Assembly (NCBI GenBank): GCA_022801925.1 | Contig: JAAWTG010000027.1 | Location: 1 to 36,837, forward strand | Direction of reading: 5' to 3' | Origin: Clostridia bacterium | GTDB lineage: Bacteria > Bacillota > Clostridia > RUG12999 | Length of the DNA stretch: 36,837 nucleotides | Part shown: positions 15,327 to 24,300 of the stretch, piece after piece | Layout of the letters: each line of letters begins with the position of its first letter | Position numbering within the stretch: position 1 is the first letter of the stretch | The notes under the pieces: generated by a model | Seen by the model: the letters and a program-made list of their open reading frames with translations, nothing else | What the model was told of the DNA's origin: nothing | Databases searched by the model: none | Translations under genes and position numbers: made by a program

Positions 15327-17214
15327 ATTCTTCCACAATATGTACGCCATGGCTGTCCCAACGGAGGTGATACGCCTTGCCGTCCAATGAAAACGTACAA
15401 TCTTTTCCGTCAAAGAAGAGTCCTTCCGCAGCAGGGCATTTTCCGCTGAACGGGCACAGTACCGTCGCATATGCGCGCGTTTCTTCGCCGGCGGCGTCCT
15501 CCAGTTCCAGACGCGTGGAGGCGTGCCAAACGTCCACACGCTCGCCCACAATGCCCTCCAGCAAAGTTCCTCTCAAGCCGGACATGGGATAGACGGCAAT
15601 GTTCGCGTCTTCGTCCGCGCTCCTCCAGCCGCCGTCCACCGCTTGCACCTGCACGGAATTAAAGTGATAGTAAATCTGCACGCTGTCCTCCGGCTTTAAT
15701 CCCTCCAATCGGTCTAACACCACCACAAACGCGCCATCCACCAACGCCAGCGCACGGCGGTGTACCACCGGCGCATATTCAATATGGACAGCGGCGGCGT
15801 AACGCAGACGGTCGTTCTCCGTCGCGTCATAAATCTCTCCATACTTCTGAGCGCCGTAGGCAAAGGAACCTTGATATGCAAAATGGTCGCGGCGGTTCAC
15901 GGTCAGTGTATTATGATACGCAGGACTTTTCAGCCGGTAGCGCAACTCATTATCCTGATAGGTCACGATACCAGGGTCTACCAACAATGGTTTCCCTAGC
16001 GCAGACAAATCAAAGCCCATGGGGTCAATGTGCGCGTGCAAGTTCTGAATGGGCGTCCGGCAGGCGAACATCACACTGATATCGTCTTTTTCCCAGCCAC
16101 TACGCAAAAACACCTGTTTCAGCGGTTTTTGCCAGTTCAGGCAGGGTAAATCGACAGGCGCGGCGGTTTCCTCCAACTGTTCCAGCAACATTTCTAAATT
16201 GGGCAGCCGCCACAGATGGTCTGAAATTTCCCGCAAAACATCCTCTTTTCTGCTGTAGCGCGCCACGGCATGAAACCAGCGCATGTCGTGAAACACACCA
16301 TATCCATATGCGCCGGCAAGCGGCGCGTTATTTTTCGCCGCGGAATCACCCCAAGAAATAATTTCGCCGTTGGGTCGCAGCGCAAACGCGGAATAGTCCA
16401 GCGCGCGTCGGTACCGCTCCACATATTCCTTGCTGAACAAAAATCCATAGCGCGCCGCCAATAGAAAACTGTGTCCAAACCAGAACATGCAGCCGTTGTG
16501 ATACATAGGACAACCTTCAATCTGTCCGCCGCCCTCGGTGAGCTGTGCAGCGCTGCACCGTTCCAACTGGCGAATTGCCGTTTCTCTCCAGCGCGGCGCG
16601 TCCTGCTCTTGCGGAAACAGCAGCGCCACGCTGAGCAGTCCCAGCATTTCCATCAGAAAATGGTTGTGGTCTGCATTCGGCCACAAAACCGGCGACACTT
16701 CCTCCAACAACCGTGCATGTTCCAATAAACTGTCCCGATAAACCGTTTGTATCTCCGCCGAAAACAGCGAGTCGCCCTCCAAAAAATCCATCAGGAGCGG
16801 AAATGTTTTATAGGCACGGATACCAACTTCCAAAATACGCCATGGATGCGGTCCGCTGAAAAACACTTCCATCTCATGCACATCCCGTGGCACCTGCGGC
16901 GCAGGAACCGTTTCTATCCAATGCGCCAATTCGTCCAGCACTTTTTTCGCATATTTTTCTTCCCTTGTCAGCGCATATGCCGCCAGCAGCGGCTGCCAAT
17001 GCGTCATACGGTTGAGCTGCCACAAATATTCCTTGTCGCCCACCTTGTTGTCTGTCCAATCCACCGGATTACCCACAAACAGCGGTTTGGCGCCCGTGCC
17101 GGGCAGAATATGTTCTCCCCGCAGATACATGTCCGCACGCCGAATCGTTTCCTGCGCCACCTCCGGCAGCCGTTTTTGTATCAACGCCGCGCGGCGCTGC
17201 ATGTCCTGCCGCAT
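15325..17214 (-). CDS. Heparinase II/III-type polysaccharide lyase
   Basis: The 629-residue protein has an N-terminal helical toroid domain (about 1-350) and a C-terminal beta-sandwich. Motifs include NADHNHFLMEMLG near residue 182, with the Asn and His typical of the lyase active site, then EGGGQIEGCPMYH near 228. HAHIDPMGFDLSALGKPLL near 390 corresponds to the HxHxD...GxPLLVDPG motif of the heparinase II/III family. No signal peptide is seen, so it probably acts in the cytoplasm on imported oligosaccharides. The lyase reaction leaves a 4,5-unsaturated uronate, the substrate of the GH88 enzyme in this locus. Substrate (heparin/heparosan, chondroitin, alginate or another uronan) cannot be decided. 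The ATG follows AAAGGGGGAC. It lies 31 bases after the PHP gene. Confidence 0.88.
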   Translation of the reverse strand: MRQDMQRRAALIQKRLPEVAQETIRRADMYLRGEHILPGTGAKPLFVGNPVDWTDNKVGDKEYLWQLNRMTHWQPLLAAYALTREEKYAKKVLDELAHWIETVPAPQVPRDVHEMEVFFSGPHPWRILEVGIRAYKTFPLLMDFLEGDSLFSAEIQTVYRDSLLEHARLLEEVSPVLWPNADHNHFLMEMLGLLSVALLFPQEQDAPRWRETAIRQLERCSAAQLTEGGGQIEGCPMYHNGCMFWFGHSFLLAARYGFLFSKEYVERYRRALDYSAFALRPNGEIISWGDSAAKNNAPLAGAYGYGVFHDMRWFHAVARYSRKEDVLREISDHLWRLPNLEMLLEQLEETAAPVDLPCLNWQKPLKQVFLRSGWEKDDISVMFACRTPIQNLHAHIDPMGFDLSALGKPLLVDPGIVTYQDNELRYRLKSPAYHNTLTVNRRDHFAYQGSFAYGAQKYGEIYDATENDRLRYAAAVHIEYAPVVHRRALALVDGAFVVVLDRLEGLKPEDSVQIYYHFNSVQVQAVDGGWRSADEDANIAVYPMSGLRGTLLEGIVGERVDVWHASTRLELEDAAGEETRAYATVLCPFSGKCPAAEGLFFDGKDCTFSLDGKAYHLRWDSHGVHIVEE

Positions 17215-17245
17215 TTTATTGTCCCCCTTTTCTCTGCTCTACTGC

Positions 17246-18730
17246 TCATTTTTTGTTCACAAACACCGGCGATACCCATGCATATTGCTCGTTTTTCTGC
17301 CGCACTTCCACATAATAAACATCATGCTCCGTCTGCGGCGTATCTTTGACATTCGCCTGAAACCGGTACGCCGTATCCGGCACTGCCTGATGCACCAGAC
17401 AGGCATGGCTGTTGTAGCTGTCCATATGCATGGAGCGGGAACTTTCCAGCAGTTCTCCCACTGTCACATTCATTTGCCGCCCGTTCACCTCCAGCGAAAG
17501 CGCCGTTTTGGGGCTGCCGCTGACAGTCAGATTCACTGCCGCTGTCGCCGGTACGGTGCTGGACGGATTTTTAAATGTCTCCGCTGTAAATTCCACGCTG
17601 TTATCGCTGCACACGGCAATATGGTTGCGGAGATTGTTCACATCATCGTCCGCTTTGTCTTTTTCTGCCGGCGAAAGAACATTGCGTCCGCGGAAACACG
17701 GTTCCGCGTCCAAAAATTTCCCGCCGCGCACGCACGCCGCACATTCCCATAGATATCCTTCCTCGGTGTTTTTGCCCCAGCCCAGTTCAATACGGATTTT
17801 ATAGTTCCCTTCCGTTTCCGCTGATTCCGGCTGATGGAACACATAGAGCGGTTTCAGGTTTTTATATAACGTAACGCTGTCGATAAAATCGCACGCTTCC
17901 ACGTTAATATCAATGTCGCGCGCGTCCGCTGTGATTTCGCTGCCCATGGGCGCGCCGTTGACGGAAAATTGGCAGCGGATTTTGTCCCCAGTGACCGCAT
18001 AGGTTCGCCGCTGCAAAATGGCGTCCCACACCGCTTCTTTTGTCGCTTCTTCCGCCCAGACCGCTGCGCGTCCGTCGCCATAACTGCCCGGGTAGCCTGC
18101 ATGATGGTCGGTGGACGCGACAAATCCGAATTTATATCCGCGGCGCAATCCTTCCCATGCTGTGCTGCGTCCGTCACGCGGTCCCATGGTGTGGTAGTAG
18201 GGATAGGGCGCGCCGTCCGACATGCCGCAGCCATGCTTGGAATAGACTTCCACCACCGGAGAAATGGTTTCATCAAATTCATCCCAGTTGATACCGCGGT
18301 ATCCCGGCGTGTAGCCCATGTGGTGGGGAATCACAATGCCAGGACTGGGCGACACATTTTCCAGCAAATTTTTGGGAGACGCAGATGGGATTAGTGGTAA
18401 GTGATTGTCTGTGGAAAGCAAATGATAGTCCCCATAGTGGGAGGAGTGCATTTCGTAGCCCTGAAAAGTGATGAACTCTTCCGCCGCCGCTGCCGCTACA
18501 ATCGCGCGGATTTCCTCCCAGCGCGCTTTCAGTTTGGCAAACCCTGCCTTGTGATAGTCCACCAGAAACGCGCGCTCCGGCGTGCGCTCCGGAATATCGG
18601 GCCACATCGCATGTCCTGTCACCATACAAAAATCCAATTGTTCCCGCGCCGCGGCAAGCGCATGTTCCAGACTTCCATATCCATAGGTCATGCCGCAATG
18701 GTTATGGATATCGCCAAACAAAAGTTTCAT
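17246..18730 (-). CDS. PHP-type metallohydrolase, DUF3604/CehA-McbA-like
   Basis: The 494-residue protein begins with the PHP metal motif FGDIHNHCG (His9, His11) and continues with VTGHAMWPD, a conserved GYEMHSSHYGDYH segment, IPHHMGY and ASTDHHAGYPGSYGDGR, all consistent with a trinuclear metal centre. The C-terminal about 230 residues are beta-rich and probably form Ig-like modules. DUF3604 proteins often sit in polysaccharide utilisation loci, but their reaction is not established. No signal peptide is present, so it is cytoplasmic like its neighbour. The start has AGGAGGATAACT before ATG. It is followed 31 bases later by the lyase gene, suggesting that the two act on the same substrate. 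The sequence gives no support for a classical nuclease or polymerase PHP role. Confidence 0.82.
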   Translation of the reverse strand: MKLLFGDIHNHCGMTYGYGSLEHALAAAREQLDFCMVTGHAMWPDIPERTPERAFLVDYHKAGFAKLKARWEEIRAIVAAAAAEEFITFQGYEMHSSHYGDYHLLSTDNHLPLIPSASPKNLLENVSPSPGIVIPHHMGYTPGYRGINWDEFDETISPVVEVYSKHGCGMSDGAPYPYYHTMGPRDGRSTAWEGLRRGYKFGFVASTDHHAGYPGSYGDGRAAVWAEEATKEAVWDAILQRRTYAVTGDKIRCQFSVNGAPMGSEITADARDIDINVEACDFIDSVTLYKNLKPLYVFHQPESAETEGNYKIRIELGWGKNTEEGYLWECAACVRGGKFLDAEPCFRGRNVLSPAEKDKADDDVNNLRNHIAVCSDNSVEFTAETFKNPSSTVPATAAVNLTVSGSPKTALSLEVNGRQMNVTVGELLESSRSMHMDSYNSHACLVHQAVPDTAYRFQANVKDTPQTEHDVYYVEVRQKNEQYAWVSPVFVNKK

Positions 18731-18819
18731 AGTTATCCTCCTGATTTCTACTCATTATGAAGGGGGCGGAAGCCGGTAAACTGCGCCGGACCCCGTCCCC
18801 TCTCATTTTTTCATTGCAG

Positions 18820-19036
18820 TCGCTGCCGCGACTATGATGTACTTTTTGGAGCAAAAAATACCAAAATCCTTTTTATCGCTTACCCTTCCCAACGCCTCCG
18901 ATTTGCCTCCCTTGCCTAAAGGGAGGGGGACCAGCCGCAGGCTGGTGGAGGGATTATCCTTGTCGCTGCCGCGACGCGGATTGTACTTTTTGGCGCAAAA
19001 AGTACCAAAAACGTGGGGAGTTCCGATTCTCCCCAC
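18820..19036. repeat. Intergenic repeat modules in inverted orientation
   Basis: This region holds an ATGTACTTTTTGGAGCAAAAAATACC palindrome, an inverted copy of the GTCGCGGCAGCGAC module, a perfect palindrome GTACTTTTTGGCGCAAAAAG near 18983 and a GTGGGGAG/CTCCCCAC hairpin (19013-19036). These are the same building blocks as at 7343-7620 and 15128-15223. The gap 18731-19477 holds no supportable gene. Confidence 0.65.
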
Positions 19037-19077
19037 ACCCCTACAAACGGCCCTTGCAGGGGGCTTTAGTGCTTGTC

Positions 19078-19101
19078 GTTACTGTAGCTTTCTACAGTAA
19101 C
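19078..19101. repeat. Perfect 10-base hairpin with CTTT loop
   Basis: GTTACTGTAG (19078-19087), CTTT, CTACAGTAAC (19092-19101). Confidence 0.6.
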
Positions 19102-19129
19102 TAACCGGAATCGGACTACTTCTCATTCA

Positions 19130-19160
19130 TGGAATGTCCGGACACGTGCCGGACATTCCA
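19130..19160. repeat. Perfect 12-base hairpin
   Basis: TGGAATGTCCGG (19130-19141), a 7-base loop ACACGTG, and CCGGACATTCCA (19149-19160). Confidence 0.65.
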
Positions 19161-19232
19161 TACCTCTCAGACGCGGGCGTTTTGATAGAAACGCCGCGAG
19201 AGCAAACGCGGCAGGGGGGCAAAGAGCGGAGA

Positions 19233-19401
19233 ATGTATTCTTCCAAGAAAAGTAAGAGGAGGAGCGGGGGCAAGAACGGAAGATATTTCTCCCAAGAAAA
19301 GTAAAGGAGGAGGATTTTGACTATGTCAAAATCCGGGGGACATTTTCAAGGGAGAAATATCTGTAGTGGCGTTCGGGGGACATTTTCAAGGAAGAATACA
19401 T
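19233..19401 (+). repeat. Covarying palindromic element, outer part of nested copy c
   Basis: ATGTATTCTTCC (19233-19244) and GGAAGAATACAT (19390-19401) are perfect complements. Just inside are AAGAAAAGTAAGAGG and GGGGGACATTTTCAA, the conserved flanks of this family. The position of the central hairpin is occupied by a complete second element (19281-19362). Confidence 0.75.
19281..19362 (+). repeat. Covarying palindromic element, inner part of nested copy c
   Basis: AGATATTTCTCCC (19281-19293) and GGGAGAAATATCT (19350-19362) are perfect complements. Inside are AAGAAAAGTAAAGG, a perfect central hairpin GGATTTTGAC-TAT-GTCAAAATCC (19312-19334), and GGGGGACATTTTCAA. The central hairpin sequence is unrelated to that of copies a and b yet fully paired. 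Confidence 0.78.
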
Positions 19402-19477
19402 GCGGAGCGTACCTTGGGGGGACGATAACGACGGCGCATAAAACAAGCCGGAATAAGTCCCCCTTTTGAATACACTT

Positions 19478-21280
19478 TTATTTTTTCAGCAATTCATATA
19501 GCATTTTGCAAGCCTGTGCACGCGTTGCGTTTTGCTGCGGCTGGAAGGAACCGTCCTCCATACCGTTCACAATGCCGTTTGCCTGCATTTTACCAACCGC
19601 TTCCGCTGCATAGTCACTAATTGCCGCCGCATCGGTGAACGCTGCGCCTGTTCCACCGTCCAGCGAAACGCCCGCATACTGTGCGGCGCGCACGATAATC
19701 ACCGCCATATCTTCCCTTGTGATGTTGGCATTCGGACTAAATCCGCTGCCGGTGCCGTTCACAATACCACAGGCTGCCGCTGTGCACACTACATCATAGA
19801 ACCAGTCGCCCTGCACCACATCGTCAAACGCCACACTACCGGCATCCGCCGTAATTTCCAGCGCATTCACAATCATTTTCACAAATTCTGCGCGTGTCAC
19901 ACTGCTTTCAGGGTCAAACACGCCGCTTTCTTTACCATTGACCACACCGCGGTAATACAGGGCAAGAATGGGTTCCTGCGCCCATTCGGAACCTGCCAAA
20001 TCATAGAACACCTGCGTGTTCTCTGTGCCGGTACCGCTGCCCGTTCCGGTCCCGCTTCCTATCCCAGACCCTGTGCCGGAGGTCGTCGGAATACCCGTCC
20101 ATGAACCGCCTCCGCCGCTGCCGCCGCCATGTCCGCCTCCGCCCTGCGGCGGTGTTGTCGTAATCTTATCATCATCGTCTGTGCCCGCTGCATGTTCCTG
20201 CACCTTTGTCGCAAACTGCGTAGCAATCTCCGCCGCAGACGGCATGGTGAGTTTCATTAAATCGTTTATCACGCGCACCCGTTTCGCGTCTGACAACGCG
20301 TCATATGCCGTGAAATCAATGCCCAGTGTCGCCGCTTCCCGCCGCAGCACTTCCTGCATGGTACCGGACGCCGTGATATCATTGATATATCCAACCAGCG
20401 CCGCTTTTTCAAAAGATGCGCGTGCGGTCTGCACGTCCGCAAAATCTCCCTCCGCCGCTAACGCCTGATAGACAATCGTACGGTTCGCCGCTAAGTTGAT
20501 TTTTGCATAATTGCTGCCGTCTCCCATGGCAAATTGATAGTAGCTGCCATATTTTCCGATATATTCCTGCAATTTTGCCGCGTCTTTTGTGCTTTGCAGC
20601 AGTGCAAACGCTGCCGGCTGCTCAAACAGCCGCGCAATGCGGTTTGCGCTCGCCAAATTCTCTCCATCAATCGCCGGGTCGGCGTTCACAATCGCGCCAT
20701 AGATTTTTTCCGCTGCCGCACCGGTCAATGTTTTTTGTGCATCGTCCGCCAAATCGCCGTTCATACCCAATTTCACAGCAATGTCTTTCGTGAACATCTC
20801 CTGCAACGCTTCCGGCGATTTCACCGCCGCAATCGCACGCAGTACGTCCAATACATCGTTCCGGTTGGTGTAGTCAATCGTTCCGGTTTTGATGTCGCCG
20901 CACGCCAGAATAAACGGATATGCGCCCGTTTCGCCTTCCACGCCGTTCGGACCTTTGGTCATGTCAAATTCAATTTCAAATACACCGTCCTCAAAAGACT
21001 GCACGGTGTCTGTATAATATAGTTTTTCCTCCAGCACGTCCGTCGTTTGCAAAATGCCGCTCACATTGGTGCCGGGCACGAATACCATCAGCGTCACACC
21101 GGTTTCTTTCTTTGCCGTCAACGCGCCGGAAACGACGACAAATCCCGTTTCCACGTCCACATCAGGCACATCGATTTCTGCAAAAGCGCTGCCTGCTGCC
21201 AGCGAACCGACTGTGCATACCATCATGCATACCGCCGCTGCCAGCGCAATGAGTCTGCGTGCCAATTGATTTCTTTTCAT
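19478..21280 (-). CDS. Secreted surface protein with three C-terminal SLH domains
   Basis: The ATG at 21280 follows GGAGGG and opens a clear signal peptide (basic MKRNQLARR, hydrophobic core, cleavage near GSAFA); the 30 upstream in-frame residues are rejected. The 600-residue protein has a beta-rich N-terminal module (about 35-130, GFVVVSGALTAKKETGVTLMVF), a helical middle region, a low-complexity linker rich in Gly, Ser and Thr near 385-420, and three SLH repeats in the last 180 residues. These are marked by FDPESSVTRAEFVKMI, FSPNANITREDMAVII and FQPQQNATRAQACKML. SLH domains bind pyruvylated wall polymers, so this protein is wall-anchored. It follows the large LamG/X2 gene by about 100 bases and may help display a complex, though no cohesin or dockerin is seen. 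Confidence 0.9.
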   Translation of the reverse strand: MKRNQLARRLIALAAAVCMMVCTVGSLAAGSAFAEIDVPDVDVETGFVVVSGALTAKKETGVTLMVFVPGTNVSGILQTTDVLEEKLYYTDTVQSFEDGVFEIEFDMTKGPNGVEGETGAYPFILACGDIKTGTIDYTNRNDVLDVLRAIAAVKSPEALQEMFTKDIAVKLGMNGDLADDAQKTLTGAAAEKIYGAIVNADPAIDGENLASANRIARLFEQPAAFALLQSTKDAAKLQEYIGKYGSYYQFAMGDGSNYAKINLAANRTIVYQALAAEGDFADVQTARASFEKAALVGYINDITASGTMQEVLRREAATLGIDFTAYDALSDAKRVRVINDLMKLTMPSAAEIATQFATKVQEHAAGTDDDDKITTTPPQGGGGHGGGSGGGGSWTGIPTTSGTGSGIGSGTGTGSGTGTENTQVFYDLAGSEWAQEPILALYYRGVVNGKESGVFDPESSVTRAEFVKMIVNALEITADAGSVAFDDVVQGDWFYDVVCTAAACGIVNGTGSGFSPNANITREDMAVIIVRAAQYAGVSLDGGTGAAFTDAAAISDYAAEAVGKMQANGIVNGMEDGSFQPQQNATRAQACKMLYELLKK

Positions 21281-21335
21281 TGTTCCCTCCACCCGCTTTC
21301 TATCGTTTTCAGCCCTTCCGGCCGGTTCTTCTGTT

Positions 21336-21369
21336 TGTTTGGGAGGGACGCCGCGCCCGCTCCCAAACA
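21336..21369 (-). repeat. Hairpin between the two surface-protein genes
   Basis: TGTTTGGGAG (21336-21345) and CTCCCAAACA (21360-21369) are perfect complements with a 14-base loop and no T-run. It may stabilise or attenuate the mRNA between the large protein gene and the SLH gene. Confidence 0.5.
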
Positions 21370-21379
21370 CATCATTTCT

Positions 21380-24300
21380 TTATTCTCCGTCAATCGCCGC
21401 TAAAACGTCCAGCGTTTCGCCATTTTCGCCCATTCTCCAGATGAAATAGCGGACGCTGTAGTTGTTTCCTGACGGTTTATGCACAATTTCCTCTGCGGTC
21501 AGAGAAACCGTTTCACCTGTCCGGAGGGTTACTTGTTTCGTTTTTGCTGCCATGAGCGACGGCTTGCCGGTGCTGTTGTCATACAGCGCGCTCATTACCA
21601 GCGCACTATCGTCCGCGCTGTCCAGATTCTTTTTAATCGTAATGCCTGCCGCCTCGTTTTCAAGGTCGATAAAATAGTCGGAATCCGGACGCAGACCGGT
21701 CTGCGTACCCGGTACCACATTTGGCGTCACAAGACGCGTTCTGTCCGGCGCGCCTTCATAGATGTCCAGATTGTCAATATAGAGCGGTCCGAAGCCCTCC
21801 GCTATATTGATGCGAAGCTGTTTCGCCGTATAGGGATTGCCGTTCAGGTTGAAGGTCAAGGTTCCCGTTTCGCCTGTTGTGGTGTCGGTCACGGTCACAG
21901 TCGTGCTTGCAATGCCGGTTGTTGAACCGGTCGTTCCGACATGCACTTCCACATGGAACCAGTGATTCGGCGTATATTTCAGCGCCGGTTTTATATCTGT
22001 TGCATTTGCTTCAAAAATACCGTCTTTTCCAATTTGGAACGGACGTCTGCTGATTTCCGGAAGCTGAACCATTGCCATGTAATCGCCAACGCTATAGTCC
22101 TCTTTGGTGCCAAAGAAATCATAGGCGACCGTATAGCCCGTTTTATAGTCCGGCACTGTGCCAAGATTGATGTTCAACGCCCCGTTTTTCATTTTCAGAG
22201 TGTTGTTTTCTTTGGCACCGCGATAGGCATAGTCTTTTGCCAGCTTTGCCGTCCAAGTATAGTTTCCGTTTGCGCTGAGCGCAAAATCCTGTTTCTTTCC
22301 GGAAGCCGGCAATTCCCATGTTTCAAAGGTGTTTTGTTCCATGGTTCCCGCCAGTTTATCCACACCAAATGTCGCTGTCAGCGTCACATCTCCTGCCGGC
22401 ATGGTGATCGTCAACGGATTTTGCGTCTGCTGTGCGGCGCTCAAGGTGATACCTTCCGCCGTCCAACTTGTAAACTGATACCCTTTGTTTGCCGTTGCCG
22501 CTACCGTCACTTGCGTGCCCGCTTCAAATGCCGCGCCCGCCGTCTGCACTGCCGCGGTTCCCTGTGCGCTGTCAGACGTTGCCGCCGTCACGGAATAGGT
22601 TTGCAGACCCGGTGTGCTGTTCGCCACCGTAACCGTCACTGCCGGATTCGTGCCGCCGTCCATTGCAAAGGTCAATGTATGGGCACCCAATGATAACGTA
22701 TCCAGATAAGAGGTTGCAATGGTATAGGTATTGCCGCTTACGGTATAGTCCGTATCTTTTGCCAGTGTCGCACTGCCGTTTTTCAACGCGCTGAAGGTAT
22801 AATCACCCGCCGCTAACGTTACGGCAACCGCCTGATGGTCTGCGTGGCTGGCATATTTATCATAATTTGCCGCCGCAGGCGTTACGGACGCATTCGTTTT
22901 TGCCGCAAACGCCGCCGTGAGTGTCACGTCCGCGTCCGGCATGGTAATGGTCAGCGGATTCTGTTTTTGCTGCTGCGCACTCAAAGTGATTCCTGCTGCT
23001 GTCCAGCCCGTGAATTTATAGCCTGCTTTGGGCGTGGCTTCCACCGTCACGATTGCACCCGCTTCAAACCCATTTCCTTCTGTCGTCACTGCCGCGGTTC
23101 CCTGCGCACTGTCCGTCGAAGCCGCTGTCACTATGTGCGTGCCTGCCGGAGGTGGCGTAGTACCGGGCGCAATCGTCGGCGTCACCAGACGTGTTCTGTC
23201 CGGCGCGCCTAAATAGAAATCAAGGTTGTCAACATAAAAGTCAATGTTTTTCGCGGTTTGAATCTGGAAATATCCGCAAGCTCTTGCAGCAGCATTGGGA
23301 CCATAGTCATATGTTCCTGTTTTCCCTGCTGTGGTATCTGTCAAAATACCGATTGCATTCCCGCTCGCCGGCATATATAATTCTACATGATACCAATGAT
23401 TTGGCGTATACGTCATTGCCGCTCCGCTGTCATCTGTTACCGCTGTTCCGTTGAATGCAAAATTCCCGTTGGTTTCTATTGTGAACGCCCGTGTACCCGC
23501 CACATGAATGAGTTCTAAACGTGCGGGAGCAGTCGGGAAGGTCCCATAGAAATCATAGGCAAGCGTCCATGCCCCCGACACTCCTTGAGGTGTCAGCTTC
23601 ATAAACAGCGGCTGTCCGGTGCCTTTCAGCAGGAACGAGGTGTTTTGCACGGTTCCGTTGTCCGCCTTGTCCATTTGCAGCGTGCTATAGTTGCTGTAAG
23701 AATAGGCGCCGTTCGCGCTGCCGGAAACAAATGCTGTCGGCGGCGCTCCCTCCAAATCCTTCCATGTTTCAAAGGTATTTTGTTCAATCGTTTTGTTGAT
23801 ATTGATGGCAAGACGCGCCGATTTTGAGTCGTTTTTGCCGTCATATGCTACAATAAACGCCAGTGTAGTTGTTTTTCCTGCCTCTTTGGTATCCAGATAA
23901 GAGGTTTTAATCGTATATTTGTTACCGTCCACGGTATAATCTGTACCTTCTACCAATACTTCCGCACTGGTTTTCTTAATTTGTACAAACGTATAGTCAC
24001 CTGTATCCAGCGTCACTTCAATATCTTTGCGGTTCGGTGAACTTTGGTCATACGTTGCTGTCGTTTTATCAAGACTTGCCGTGCGCAGCGCTTTGAAATT
24101 CGCCGTCAGCGTCACGTCGCCTGCCGGCATGTTGAATGTGATTTCTTTTGCCGTCGCGTCCGCGAGTGTCACGCCGGTTGCCGTCCAGTTCACAAATCCA
24201 TATCCGCTGTTTGGCGTTGCCGTAACAGTCACTTCCGCGCCCTCTTTCACGCTGCCTCCCTCGGGACTTACCGCCACTTTTCCGCCTTCTCCGGCAGTGG

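Noticed and set aside
14931-19401. CRISPR array
   Set aside because: The repeated units are self-complementary elements of differing stem sequence with irregular spacing, not identical repeats separated by uniform spacers, and no cas gene is seen.
21281-21370. Extended start of the SLH protein
   Set aside because: It would place 30 polar residues before a typical signal peptide; the inner ATG at 21280 has GGAGGG at proper distance.
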